From Nocardioides okcheonensis (GTDB lineage Bacteria; Actinomycetota; Actinomycetes; Propionibacteriales; Nocardioidaceae), in the NCBI RefSeq assembly GCF_020991065.1, contig NZ_CP087710.1:1674001-1738000 (forward strand): a stretch of DNA of 64,000 nt, given 5' to 3'. The position numbers and the translations under genes are program-made. The notes under the pieces are model-generated. The model made no database searches and had not been told where the DNA came from. It saw only the letters and a program-made list of their open reading frames with translations. Below, piece by piece: positions 56,982 to 64,000 of the stretch (positions are counted from its first letter, which is position 1; every line of letters begins with the position of its first letter).

Positions 56982-57647
56982 ATGACCTCTCTCGGGCGGG
57001 TCCTCGCGACCTCTGCATCCACCGTCCTGCTCTCGTCCACGCTGCTGGCCCTCTCCAGCGCGTCGGCCCGGGCCGACACCACCTGGACCGGCACCCTCAC
57101 CTCCGGCATCTCCGCGCTGTCCGTCGGCACCGAGAACCGCACCGGCTACTCGCGCGACCTGTTCCGCCACTGGGTCGACGCCGACGGCGACGGGTGCGAC
57201 ACCCGCGACGAGGTGCTCATCGCCGAGGCCGACGTCGCGCCGACCGTCGGCTCGGGCTGCGGCCTCTCCGGCGGACGCTGGTACTCCTACTACGAGGGCG
57301 CCTCCCAGACCGACCCGTCCGCCCTCGACATCGACCACATGGTGCCGCTCGCCGAGGCGTGGGACTCCGGCGCCCGCACCTGGACCTCCACGCGGCGCGA
57401 GGCCTACGCCAACGACCTCGGCGACAGCCGCACGCTCGTCGGGGTGACCGCGTCCTACAACCGCTCCAAGGGCGACCAGGACGCGGCGGAGTGGCTGCCA
57501 CCGATCAACCAGTGCCGCTACGTCAAGGACTGGGTGGCGGCCAAGATCCGCTGGAGCCTGACCGCCGACTCCACCGAGGTCGCTGCCCTGCGCGACGTCG
57601 CGTCGGGCTGCGCGGACTCCGCCATCACGGTCGTCGTCGTGTCCTGA
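56982..57647 (+). CDS. Secreted HNH nuclease (DUF1524/GmrSD C-terminal type)
   Basis: 221 residues with a signal peptide (1-31, cleavage near ASARA-D). The HNH core is ALDIDHMVPLAEAWDSG (about 119-135), a helix EAYANDLGD, and the closing YNRSKGDQDAAEWLP (about 159-173), the usual DHxxPL...NxxKGxxxPxxW pattern. Four or more cysteines suggest disulfides. It probably degrades extracellular DNA for nutrients or competition. Confidence 0.88.
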   Translation: MTSLGRVLATSASTVLLSSTLLALSSASARADTTWTGTLTSGISALSVGTENRTGYSRDLFRHWVDADGDGCDTRDEVLIAEADVAPTVGSGCGLSGGRWYSYYEGASQTDPSALDIDHMVPLAEAWDSGARTWTSTRREAYANDLGDSRTLVGVTASYNRSKGDQDAAEWLPPINQCRYVKDWVAAKIRWSLTADSTEVAALRDVASGCADSAITVVVVS

Positions 57648-57693
57648 TCAGCCCGGCGGGCCGCGGGACGCGCACCTGCCGGCATCGGACAGG

Positions 57694-58389
57694 ATGTGGG
57701 GCGTGGAGAGCATCGACAGCGTGCAGAGCAGGGAGGTCGCCCGCGCCGAGACCGAGCGCGGCGAGGTGGTGCTGCGCCGACGTACGACCGGGACCGGCGC
57801 GGACGTCCTCGAGCTGCGGGTCAACGGCGTCTTCGTGATGGACACGCTCGAGACGTCCAGCGAGATCGAGCTCGCCGCCCAGGCGCTCGCCGTGGTGCCC
57901 GACCCCGCGTCGGTGCTGATCGGCGGGCTCGGCCTCGGGTTCACGCTGCAGCGGGTCCTGGCCGACCCCCGCGTCGAGCGGGCGGTGGTCGTGGAGATCG
58001 AGGAGCCGCTCGTGCAGTGGATGCGCGACGGCACCGTGCCGCACGGCCCGGCGCTGCTGGCCGACACCCGCGCGACGATCGTCAACGCCGACATCGCGAT
58101 GGCCGTCGCCGAGGCACGCTCCTCCTACGACCTGGTCCTGCTCGACGTCGACAACGGGCCGGGCTACCTCGTCCACCAGGCCAACGAGGCCGTCTACGAG
58201 CACCCGTTCCTGCACCGCTGCCGCGAGGTGCTGCGCGACGGCGGCGTGCTCGTCGTCTGGTCGGCCGACCCCGCCCCGGCGCTGCTCGCCGCGATGCGCG
58301 AGGTCTTCGGCAACGCGGAGGAGCAGGCCCACCAGGTGCTGCTGCAGGACCGCCCCGAGGAGTACGTCCTCTACCTCTCGCGCCGCTGA
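57694..58389 (+). CDS. Spermidine synthase-like protein
   Basis: 231 residues from ATG 57694 (GTG 57703 also fits). The SAM-binding fold is seen in VLIGGLGLGFTLQRVL (~74-89), an acidic turn VVVEIEEPLVQWM (~97-109), and YDLVLLDVDNGPG (~144-156). The N-terminal beta hairpin of true spermidine synthases is present (RTTGTGADVLELRVNGVF). Enzymatic role unproven. Related in type to the fused protein at 1683. Confidence 0.8.
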   Translation: MWGVESIDSVQSREVARAETERGEVVLRRRTTGTGADVLELRVNGVFVMDTLETSSEIELAAQALAVVPDPASVLIGGLGLGFTLQRVLADPRVERAVVVEIEEPLVQWMRDGTVPHGPALLADTRATIVNADIAMAVAEARSSYDLVLLDVDNGPGYLVHQANEAVYEHPFLHRCREVLRDGGVLVVWSADPAPALLAAMREVFGNAEEQAHQVLLQDRPEEYVLYLSRR

Positions 58390-58402
58390 GCGCCGGGGCG
58401 GG

Positions 58403-60295
58403 TCACCGGAGGAACGCCTCCAGCAGCGGTCCGGCCGTCTGCGACCCGGACTCGCCGGTCTCGACGAAGACCGCGACGGCGAGGTCGTCGCGCGTGGCGA
58501 TCATCCACGTGTGGGTGGGCAGGCTCCCGGAGGCGTCCGGCTCGCCGTACTCCGCGGTGCCGGTCTTGGCCCCCACCGCGCCGGGCACGTCGAGCAGGAA
58601 GCGCCCGGAGCCCTCGGTGACGACGGCCCGCATCAGCCCGCGGAGCTGGTCGGCCTCCCCCGCCGTCAGCGGCCGCTCGGGCGGCACCTGGGAAACCTCG
58701 TGGGCCGGCAGCAGCACCGGCAGCATCGCGCGGCCCGCCGACACGGACGCGGCCACGGTGGCCATCGCGAGCGGGCTCGCGAGGACGGTCCCCTGGCCGA
58801 TCATGTCGGCCGCGGCGCCGGTCTCGGTCTCGGCCGGCGGGACCTGCCCGAAGTAGGCCGGGAACCCCAGGTCGTGGTCGACGCCGAGGCCGAGCGCCGC
58901 CGCCGCGGCACCCAGGTCCCCGGGGGCGAGCCGGTCGGCGTTGCCGATCATCGCGGTGTTGCAGGAGTTGGCGATCGCGCGGGTGAACGTCACGTCGCCG
59001 AGGGCCGACGACGGGTAGTCGTCGTAGTTCTTGAAGGAGCGACCGTCGACCACGGTGGTCGCGGGGCACGCCACGACGTCGCCGGGGGCGAGGCCGGAGC
59101 GGAGCAGGGCCAGGCCCGAGACGACCTTGAACGTCGACCCGGGGGCGTACTGGCCGGTCGAGGCGAGGTCGGCGCCGGCCGCACCGGGACCGTTGGCGGC
59201 GGCGAGCACCGCGCCGTCGGAGGGTCGGATCGCCACCAGCGCGCTGGCCGGCGCCTGCGCCCCCGCGCCGGCCAGGATGGTCTCGGCCTTCTCCTGCAGC
59301 CCCGGGTCGAGGGTGGTGGCCAGGTCCGCGCCGTCGGTGGCGGGCACCTCGACGAGGGTGCGCAGCACGTCCTGGTCGTCGCGCGCGACGACCGCGGTGC
59401 CGGGCGTGCCGCTGAGCTGCTCGTCGTAGCGGGCCTGGAGGCCGGAGAGCCCGACCTCGTCGCCAGCCTCGATCCGGCCGTCGGACCCCTCGACGAGCTC
59501 GGCCGTGGCGGGGCCCACCCGTCCGAGCAGCGCCGCGGCGAACTCCCGCGTCGGGGCGAGCGGGAGCGTGTCGCGCACCGCGAGCGCCCCCGGCACCTCG
59601 CGGAACGCCGGGAGCACCTCGAGCGCGTCGTCCTCGCGCAGCACGAGCGCCTCGACGAACGCGTCGGGCCCCATCGCCTCCGCGCGCTCGACGTAGGACC
59701 CCGCGTCGACGTCGAGCACCCGCGCGATCCGGCGGGCGCTGCGCGCGACCTGCGCCCCCTCGACCTTCGTCTTGTCCAGGCCGTAGCGCAGCACGGGTCG
59801 CTCGGTCACCAGCACCGCGCCGTCGGCGCCGGTGATGTCGCCGCGGGCCGGCGTGACCGTGCGCAGCCCGAGGGTGTCGGTGTCGGCGAGGTCGGGGGCG
59901 AGCGAGGCGCTCGACCAGTCCACGCGCCACTGCTCGCCGGCACCGCTGAGCGCGACGGTGGTCTCGTACTCCCACGGGCTCGGGCCGCCGAGGTCCCACG
60001 CCCAGCCGAGGGTCGCGGTCGCCGCCTCGCCGCCCTCGTCCTCCTGCACCGTCCGCGCCTCGACCGCGACCGGGGTGTCGTCGAGCGGCCCGACCTGGCC
60101 GGCGAACGCGGCCCGGTCGGCCTCGTCGGTCAACGGCACCTCGCCGAGCGTGTGGTCGGACAGCGCCGCCGCCAGCTCGTCGGCGAGCGCGGCGGCGGTG
60201 TCCTGGTCCTCGCCGCCGCCGAGCACCGAGCAGGCGGACCCGCCGGCCACGAGGACACCGGACAGCACGACACCGACACCGAGACGCAGACGCAT
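58403..60295 (-). CDS. Penicillin-binding transpeptidase with MecA-type N-terminus, lipoprotein
   Basis: 630 residues from the ATG at 60295. Signal ending in a lipobox-like GGSAC (Cys22). NTF2-like MecA_N domain at ~35-145, a dimerisation domain (~150-300), then the transpeptidase: APGSTFKVVSG (active serine of SxxK, about residue 394), ANSCNTAMIG (SxN) and GAKTGTAEYG (KTG). This is the class B PBP layout of PBP2a-like proteins; it cross-links peptidoglycan outside the membrane. The downstream partner for the glycan step is elsewhere. Possible lower beta-lactam affinity cannot be read from sequence. Confidence 0.9.
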   Translation of the reverse strand: MRLRLGVGVVLSGVLVAGGSACSVLGGGEDQDTAAALADELAAALSDHTLGEVPLTDEADRAAFAGQVGPLDDTPVAVEARTVQEDEGGEAATATLGWAWDLGGPSPWEYETTVALSGAGEQWRVDWSSASLAPDLADTDTLGLRTVTPARGDITGADGAVLVTERPVLRYGLDKTKVEGAQVARSARRIARVLDVDAGSYVERAEAMGPDAFVEALVLREDDALEVLPAFREVPGALAVRDTLPLAPTREFAAALLGRVGPATAELVEGSDGRIEAGDEVGLSGLQARYDEQLSGTPGTAVVARDDQDVLRTLVEVPATDGADLATTLDPGLQEKAETILAGAGAQAPASALVAIRPSDGAVLAAANGPGAAGADLASTGQYAPGSTFKVVSGLALLRSGLAPGDVVACPATTVVDGRSFKNYDDYPSSALGDVTFTRAIANSCNTAMIGNADRLAPGDLGAAAAALGLGVDHDLGFPAYFGQVPPAETETGAAADMIGQGTVLASPLAMATVAASVSAGRAMLPVLLPAHEVSQVPPERPLTAGEADQLRGLMRAVVTEGSGRFLLDVPGAVGAKTGTAEYGEPDASGSLPTHTWMIATRDDLAVAVFVETGESGSQTAGPLLEAFLR

Positions 60296-60356
60296 CCGTC
60301 CATGCTCGTCAGCGCGACCCTCCGGACCAAGCCGCAACGCCGTCGTGCGGCGAGGC

Positions 60357-60899
60357 TCAGCCGAAGGTCTGACGGTAGTGGGCCGATCCGGACGCGTAGG
60401 ACTCCCAGTCGATGGCCGCCACGTCACGGCCGTCGACGGCCGCGACGAGGCGGTCGAGGTAGTAGTCCCAGCCCGGCCCGACGCTGGCGGCCATGTCGAC
60501 GCCGGTCGCTCCGGGGACGAGCACCTGCACGAACCTCAGCGAGGTCACGCCGTCCGCCTCGGTGAGCTCGAGCCCCATCTCCCAAACGACCTTCTCCCCG
60601 GAGCCGTCCTCGCTGAACGACTCGGCCGTGCGCCCCCGCACCACGAAGCGGTGGGGCGGCTCGCACGTCAGCACGTCCATCTCCTCGGCCGCGACGTCGT
60701 CGCCCTCGGCGGTCATCCGGAAGGTCACGGAGCCGGAGGCCGGGTCACCGCTCCAGGTGCCGATCCAGCGCTCCATGCGGGTCGGCTCGGTGCAGGCCGC
60801 CCACACGTCCGCGACGGGCGCACGGAGCTCGCGCTCGATCACGAGCAGGGTGCGGCCGTCGCGCTCCTCGCGTCGGCCGGTCATGACGGTGGTGCTCAT
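60357..60899 (-). CDS. SRPBCC (AHSA1-like) domain protein
   Basis: 180 residues of the START-like fold: LLVIERELRAPVADVWAACTEP at the first strand (about 18-39), CEPPHRFVVRG, and the final helix WDYYLDRLVAAVDGRD. Overlaps the ArsR-type regulator by ATGA. ArsR-SRPBCC pairs are common in actinobacteria; the SRPBCC part binds a hydrophobic ligand of unknown identity. Confidence 0.85.
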   Translation of the reverse strand: MSTTVMTGRREERDGRTLLVIERELRAPVADVWAACTEPTRMERWIGTWSGDPASGSVTFRMTAEGDDVAAEEMDVLTCEPPHRFVVRGRTAESFSEDGSGEKVVWEMGLELTEADGVTSLRFVQVLVPGATGVDMAASVGPGWDYYLDRLVAAVDGRDVAAIDWESYASGSAHYRQTFG

Positions 60900-61282
60900 G
60901 CGGTGTCCTCTCTCGGGGTGGTCCCCGCGGCGGGGTGGTGGGGCGTACGGGCCTCGCCAGCGCGCCGCTCGCGCGTGGTCCGGCGGACCTCGAGGTCGAG
61001 GCCGTCGAACGCGGACTCGTCGAACGGCGCCCGCGGCTCCAGCGCGGCGAGCCAGTCGGTCAGGACCGCCAGCGCCGACCGCTCCAGCCGGTAGTGCCGC
61101 TCGCGCCCGCGGTCCTCCGCGGTCACCAGCCCGGCCTCGGCCAGGACGCGCAGGTGGCGGCTGATCGCCGGGCGGCTGATCGCGTGCTCCGCGGTCAGGT
61201 CGACCACCCGGGCGCTCCCGCGCGCCAGCCGGACGACCAGGTCGCGCCGCACCGGGTCCGCGAGGGCGGCGAAGGTGTCCAC
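60896..61282 (-). CDS. ArsR-family winged-helix repressor
   Basis: 128 residues from the GTG at 61282. The winged helix is complete: FAALADPVRRDLVVRLARG, LTAEHAISRPAISRHLRVLAEA (recognition helix, about 30-50), and RERHYRLE for the wing. No cysteine metal site. It is first in an operon with the SRPBCC gene and probably represses itself through the palindrome at 61291-61308. The promoter places the transcription start at or next to the GTG, suggesting leaderless translation. Confidence 0.88.
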   Translation of the reverse strand: MDTFAALADPVRRDLVVRLARGSARVVDLTAEHAISRPAISRHLRVLAEAGLVTAEDRGRERHYRLERSALAVLTDWLAALEPRAPFDESAFDGLDLEVRRTTRERRAGEARTPHHPAAGTTPREDTA

Positions 61283-61288
61283 CCGCTA

Positions 61289-61318
61289 TTGGTAACCAAT
61301 TGGTTACCTATCTGTCAA
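61289..61318 (-). promoter_or_regulatory. ArsR promoter with embedded operator
   Basis: On the minus strand TTGACA (61318-61313) and TACCAA (61294-61289) are spaced 18 bp. The palindrome GGTAACC-AATT-GGTTACC (61291-61308) fills the spacer, so repressor and polymerase would compete. The start codon at 61282 is 7 nt beyond the -10. Confidence 0.65.
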
Positions 61319-61334
61319 GCGCTAGCGTCGGCCC

Positions 61335-62729
61335 ATGACCTCCGAGGAGACCGGGACACGCACCGAGCACGACTCGATGGGCGAGGTCGAGGTGCCTCGC
61401 GACGCACTCTGGCGGGCCCAGACCCAGCGCGCGGTGGAGAACTTCCCGATCAGCGGGCTGCGGCTGCAACGTCGCCACGTCCAGGCGCTCGGGCACGTGA
61501 AGGCCGCCGCCGCGACGGCGAACGAGGGCCTCGGCGTGCTGGGACCCGAGCAGGCGCGGGCGATCGTCGCCGCCGCCGACGCGGTGGTGGCCGGCGAGCA
61601 CGACGACCACTTCCCGCTCGACGTCTTCCAGACCGGGTCGGGCACCAGCTCGAACATGAACGCCAACGAGGTGATCGCCTCCCTCGCCGCACGCGCCGGC
61701 GTCGAGGTCCACCCCAACGACCACGTCAACGCCTCGCAGAGCAGCAACGACACCTTCCCGACCAGCATCCACGTCGCGGCGACCCTCGCGGTGGTCGACG
61801 ACCTCGTGCCGGCGCTCGACCGGCTCGCGTCGTCGTTCGAGCGCAAGGCCGACGAGTTCGCCGCGACGGTGAAGGCCGGGCGCACCCACCTGATGGACGC
61901 CACGCCCGTGACGCTCGGGCAGGAGATGGGCGCGTACGCCGCGTCGCTGCGGATCGGGATCGAGCGGCTCGAGGGCGTGCTCCCGCGCGTGCGCGAGCTG
62001 CCGCTGGGCGGGACGGCCGTCGGCACCGGCATCAACACCCCGGCCGCCTTCGCCGAGCGGGCGATCGCCGCGCTGGTCGAGCGCACCGGCCAGCCATTCA
62101 CCGAGGCGCGCGACCACTTCGAGGCCCAGGGCACGCGCGACTCGCTGGTCGAGCTCTCCGGCGTGCTGCGCACGATCGCGGTCGGCCTCACCAAGACCTG
62201 CAACGACCTGCGCTGGATGTCGTCGGGCCCGACGACCGGGCTGGCCGAGATCCACCTCCCGGACCTGCAGCCGGGCTCGAGCATCATGCCGGGCAAGGTC
62301 AACCCGGTGCTGCCCGAGGCGACGCTCATGGTGTGCGCGCGCGTCGTCGGCAACGACGCCACCATCGCCTGGGCCGGGGCGTCGGGGTCCTTCGAGCTCA
62401 ACGTGCAGATGCCGGTCATGGCGCACGCGCTGCTGGAGTCGATCCACGTCCTGTCGACCTCGACCGTGCTGCTCGCCGAGCGGTGCGTCGACGGCATCAC
62501 CGCCGACGCCGACCGGATGCGGCGCTACGCCGAGTCGTCGCCGTCGGTCGTCACCCCGCTCAACCGGCACATCGGCTACGAGGCGGCCGCGAAGGTCGCG
62601 AAGAAGGCGCTCGCCGACGGCGCGACGATCCGCGAGACCGTGATCGCGCTCGGCCACGTCGAGCGCGGTGACCTCACCGAGGAGGAGCTCGACGCCGCCC
62701 TCGACGTCGACTCGATGACGGGCCGGTGA
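61335..62729 (+). CDS. fumC: Class II fumarate hydratase
   Basis: 464 residues. The family signature [12 protein letters not shown] is near 314-325; [14 protein letters not shown] (~100-113), [11 protein letters not shown] (~137-147) and [16 protein letters not shown] (~184-199, catalytic His) are present. An iron-free, oxygen-stable fumarase for the TCA cycle. It complements the iron-sulfur enzyme at 53551. Divergent from the ArsR operon. Confidence 0.95.
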   Translation: MTSEETGTRTEHDSMGEVEVPRDALWRAQTQRAVENFPISGLRLQRRHVQALGHVKAAAATANEGLGVLGPEQARAIVAAADAVVAGEHDDHFPLDVFQTGSGTSSNMNANEVIASLAARAGVEVHPNDHVNASQSSNDTFPTSIHVAATLAVVDDLVPALDRLASSFERKADEFAATVKAGRTHLMDATPVTLGQEMGAYAASLRIGIERLEGVLPRVRELPLGGTAVGTGINTPAAFAERAIAALVERTGQPFTEARDHFEAQGTRDSLVELSGVLRTIAVGLTKTCNDLRWMSSGPTTGLAEIHLPDLQPGSSIMPGKVNPVLPEATLMVCARVVGNDATIAWAGASGSFELNVQMPVMAHALLESIHVLSTSTVLLAERCVDGITADADRMRRYAESSPSVVTPLNRHIGYEAAAKVAKKALADGATIRETVIALGHVERGDLTEEELDAALDVDSMTGR

Positions 62730-62730
62730 C

Positions 62731-62749
62731 GACCGGCCCGACGCCGGTC
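62731..62749. terminator. Hairpin between convergent fumC and transglycosylase
   Basis: GACCGGC and GCCGGTC flank 5 nt; it overlaps the last bases of the transglycosylase gene. Confidence 0.45.
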
Positions 62750-63455
62750 AGTACCAGCCGTTGCCCTGCTTGAAGCTCCAGGCGCTGCACGGGGTGCCGT
62801 AGGTGTCCTGGATGTACTCCAGGCCCCATCGGATCTGCACCTCGGCGGAGGTCATGTAGCCCGCCGGCATGTCGTGGAGCTCGGTGAGGGCCTGCGGGAT
62901 GCCGTAGGCCGAGGACGTCGGGTTGTCCGCGTCGATCCGCCAGCCGGACTCGCTGACGTAGAGGGAGTCGAGGCAGGAGAACTGGTCGGAGGAGAAGCCG
63001 TAGGTCGGGAGCAGGGCGCGGGCGATGTCGCGCGGGTCGCCCTCGGAGAGCTTCTCCGACCTGGTGACCGCCGTGCCGGACGACACCGAGAGGGCGGCGG
63101 CCTTCTCCGAACCGGAGCGGGCCTGGCGCACGGCCGAGCGGGAGGCGGTCTGCCGCTGCGCGCGCTGCTCGAGCTCGGCGGCGCTCATGCCCCCAGCCTC
63201 CGACCCGGTCTCCGACCCGGTCTCCGACGAGGTCTCGGACGAGGTCTCGGACGAGGCCGCACGGGTGACGTCGGCGGCGGCGGGGGTCAGCGACGGGTCG
63301 TCGGCCAGCAGGCCACCGGAGACGGTGAGACCGGTCGCCGCGGCGGCGAGGCCGGTCAGGGCAACACCGGTGCGCAGCGCCTTCTGGCGTGGGCGCGCCG
63401 CCTTGTGCTTGCCGGGGGCGCGGTGCTTCGGGACGTACTTGTCGGGCTTCGGCAC
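62748..63455 (-). CDS. Secreted lytic transglycosylase-like protein
   Basis: 235 residues from a GTG. A long basic N-terminus (1-27) and a hydrophobic segment (about 28-51) make a signal or anchor. A low-complexity Ser-Glu-Thr repeat (about 67-87) and a helical stretch follow. The C-terminal ~85 residues are a transglycosylase-like (SLT/RPF-related) domain: FSCLDSLYVSESGWRID with the catalytic glutamate, SSAYGIPQAL, and QIRWGLEYIQDTYGTPCSAW. It cleaves peptidoglycan. The 251 bp upstream (63456-63706) form an unusually long leader with no gene or recognisable riboswitch. Confidence 0.85.
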   Translation of the reverse strand: MPKPDKYVPKHRAPGKHKAARPRQKALRTGVALTGLAAAATGLTVSGGLLADDPSLTPAAADVTRAASSETSSETSSETGSETGSEAGGMSAAELEQRAQRQTASRSAVRQARSGSEKAAALSVSSGTAVTRSEKLSEGDPRDIARALLPTYGFSSDQFSCLDSLYVSESGWRIDADNPTSSAYGIPQALTELHDMPAGYMTSAEVQIRWGLEYIQDTYGTPCSAWSFKQGNGWY

Positions 63456-63706
63456 AGTTCTCTCGGGGGTAGAGGACAGGGACGTTCGGCGCGGGGGTTC
63501 GCCGACCGACGTGCTCGCGGGCTCTGCCCGCGTACCAAGATCACGAAACGGTCACGAGCCACCATGCATGAGGCGCCGGAGGCGTGCAAACCGAACGCAC
63601 CGATTGGTCGCGTCTCTTCTGCCACATCCGTCACAGGCATCGCAGCAGCCCCGTACGTCCCGGTGCGACGGCCCCACGCCGCCGCACCGGGACGAGACCC
63701 GCGGGC

Positions 63707-64000
63707 TCAGAGGGTGACGTTCTCCAGCATCTCGGTGACCAGCGCCGCGATCGGCGAGCGCTCGGAGCGGGTCAGGGTCACGTGGGCGAACAGGGGGTGG
63801 CCCTTGAGCTTCTCCACCACCGCGACGATGCCGTCGTGGCGCCCGACCCGCAGGTTGTCGCGCTGGGCGACGTCGTGGGTCAGCACCACCTTGGAGTTGG
63901 CCCCGATGCGCGAGAGCACGGTGAGCAGCACGTTGCGCTCCAGCGACTGGGCCTCGTCGACGATCACGAACGCGTCGTGCAGCGAGCGGCCGCGGATGTG
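63707..64000 (-). CDS. PhoH-family ATPase, C-terminal part (partial)
   Basis: 98 codons are in the window; the start lies beyond the right edge. [20 protein letters not shown] is the Walker B region of PhoH-type ATPases, followed by [17 protein letters not shown] and the C-terminal [20 protein letters not shown]. The style is that of the PIN-PhoH (YlaK-like) proteins, but the PIN domain would be outside the window. Confidence 0.85.
   Translation of the reverse strand, partial: HIRGRSLHDAFVIVDEAQSLERNVLLTVLSRIGANSKVVLTHDVAQRDNLRVGRHDGIVAVVEKLKGHPLFAHVTLTRSERSPIAALVTEMLENVTL

Noticed and set aside
60520..60545. Third copy of the TGCACGAAC motif
   Set aside because: Only the right half matches and it lies inside the SRPBCC coding sequence; treated as chance.
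63199..63256. Short DNA tandem repeat (TCCGACGAGGTCTC-like)
   Set aside because: It encodes the Ser-Glu-Thr low-complexity linker of the transglycosylase and needs no separate explanation.
63456..63706. Cyclic-di-AMP (ydaO) riboswitch before the transglycosylase gene
   Set aside because: The gene type and long leader suggested it, but I could not align the conserved core; a covariance-model search would settle it.

Overview
The window is high-GC DNA with dense, mostly non-overlapping or 4-bp-overlapping genes, frequent GTG starts and a typical actinobacterial gene content (DUF4245, DUF1707, PASTA protein, LpqY-SugABC-like and AglEFG-like sugar transporters, SigE-family sigma factor, xseA/xseB next to glpX). 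Together this suggests a member of the Propionibacteriales, most likely Nocardioides or a close relative; the genus is an inference from gene content and protein style.

Layout. 1-4.24 kb: a sigma factor with its membrane partner, an F420/NADP-type reductase, a fused membrane/spermidine-synthase protein and a PASTA protein. 4.27-11.09 kb: a genomic island of visibly lower GC, bounded by an 11-bp direct repeat (4268-4278 and 11082-11092) whose right copy is the 3' end of ychF. It carries an internally deleted tyrosine-integrase remnant, an 82-bp tandem duplication, a decayed ParE/RelE toxin, a PLD-type nuclease with an EVE/PUA-like C-terminus, a SIR2-domain protein, and a three-gene run whose first gene fuses a complete ribosomal protein L4 to an unknown domain. 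This island is the most unusual part of the window. 11.1-30.8 kb: core genes (ychF, a secreted astacin-like protease, two bacterial PH-domain membrane proteins, an acyl-CoA dehydrogenase, xthA, an MFS transporter, rmuC, a Sua5/YciO protein, ispH, xseAB, DUF4245, a molybdate operon with its own HTH-TOBE regulator, glpX, two alpha/beta hydrolases).

30.9-44.5 kb: a sugar locus. galK stands divergent to a trehalose/maltose-type ABC operon (binding protein, two permeases, ATPase), followed by an amylosucrase, a second MalK-type ATPase, an alpha-glucoside-type ABC operon (aglEFG-like) and a LacI repressor; a GH1 beta-glucosidase survives only as a 3' fragment. A LacI-type operator sits in the aglE promoter. 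44.5-53 kb: DUF1707/LiaF-like protein, a CapA-M15 peptidase fusion lipoprotein, a flavin monooxygenase, an isocitrate-lyase/PEP-mutase family enzyme, stacked hairpins and a polyamine/phosphonate-type ABC operon.

53-64 kb: a PLD-N-terminal-domain membrane protein, class I fumarase, a possibly frameshifted small protein, a CarH-type B12 photoreceptor regulator facing a small membrane protein across an operator with 11-bp spaced repeats, a secreted HNH nuclease, a spermidine-synthase-like methyltransferase fold, a PBP with a MecA-type N-terminus, an ArsR/SRPBCC pair with a leaderless promoter, class II fumarase, a secreted lytic transglycosylase, and the 3' end of a PhoH-family ATPase. No rRNA, tRNA or CRISPR array was seen.
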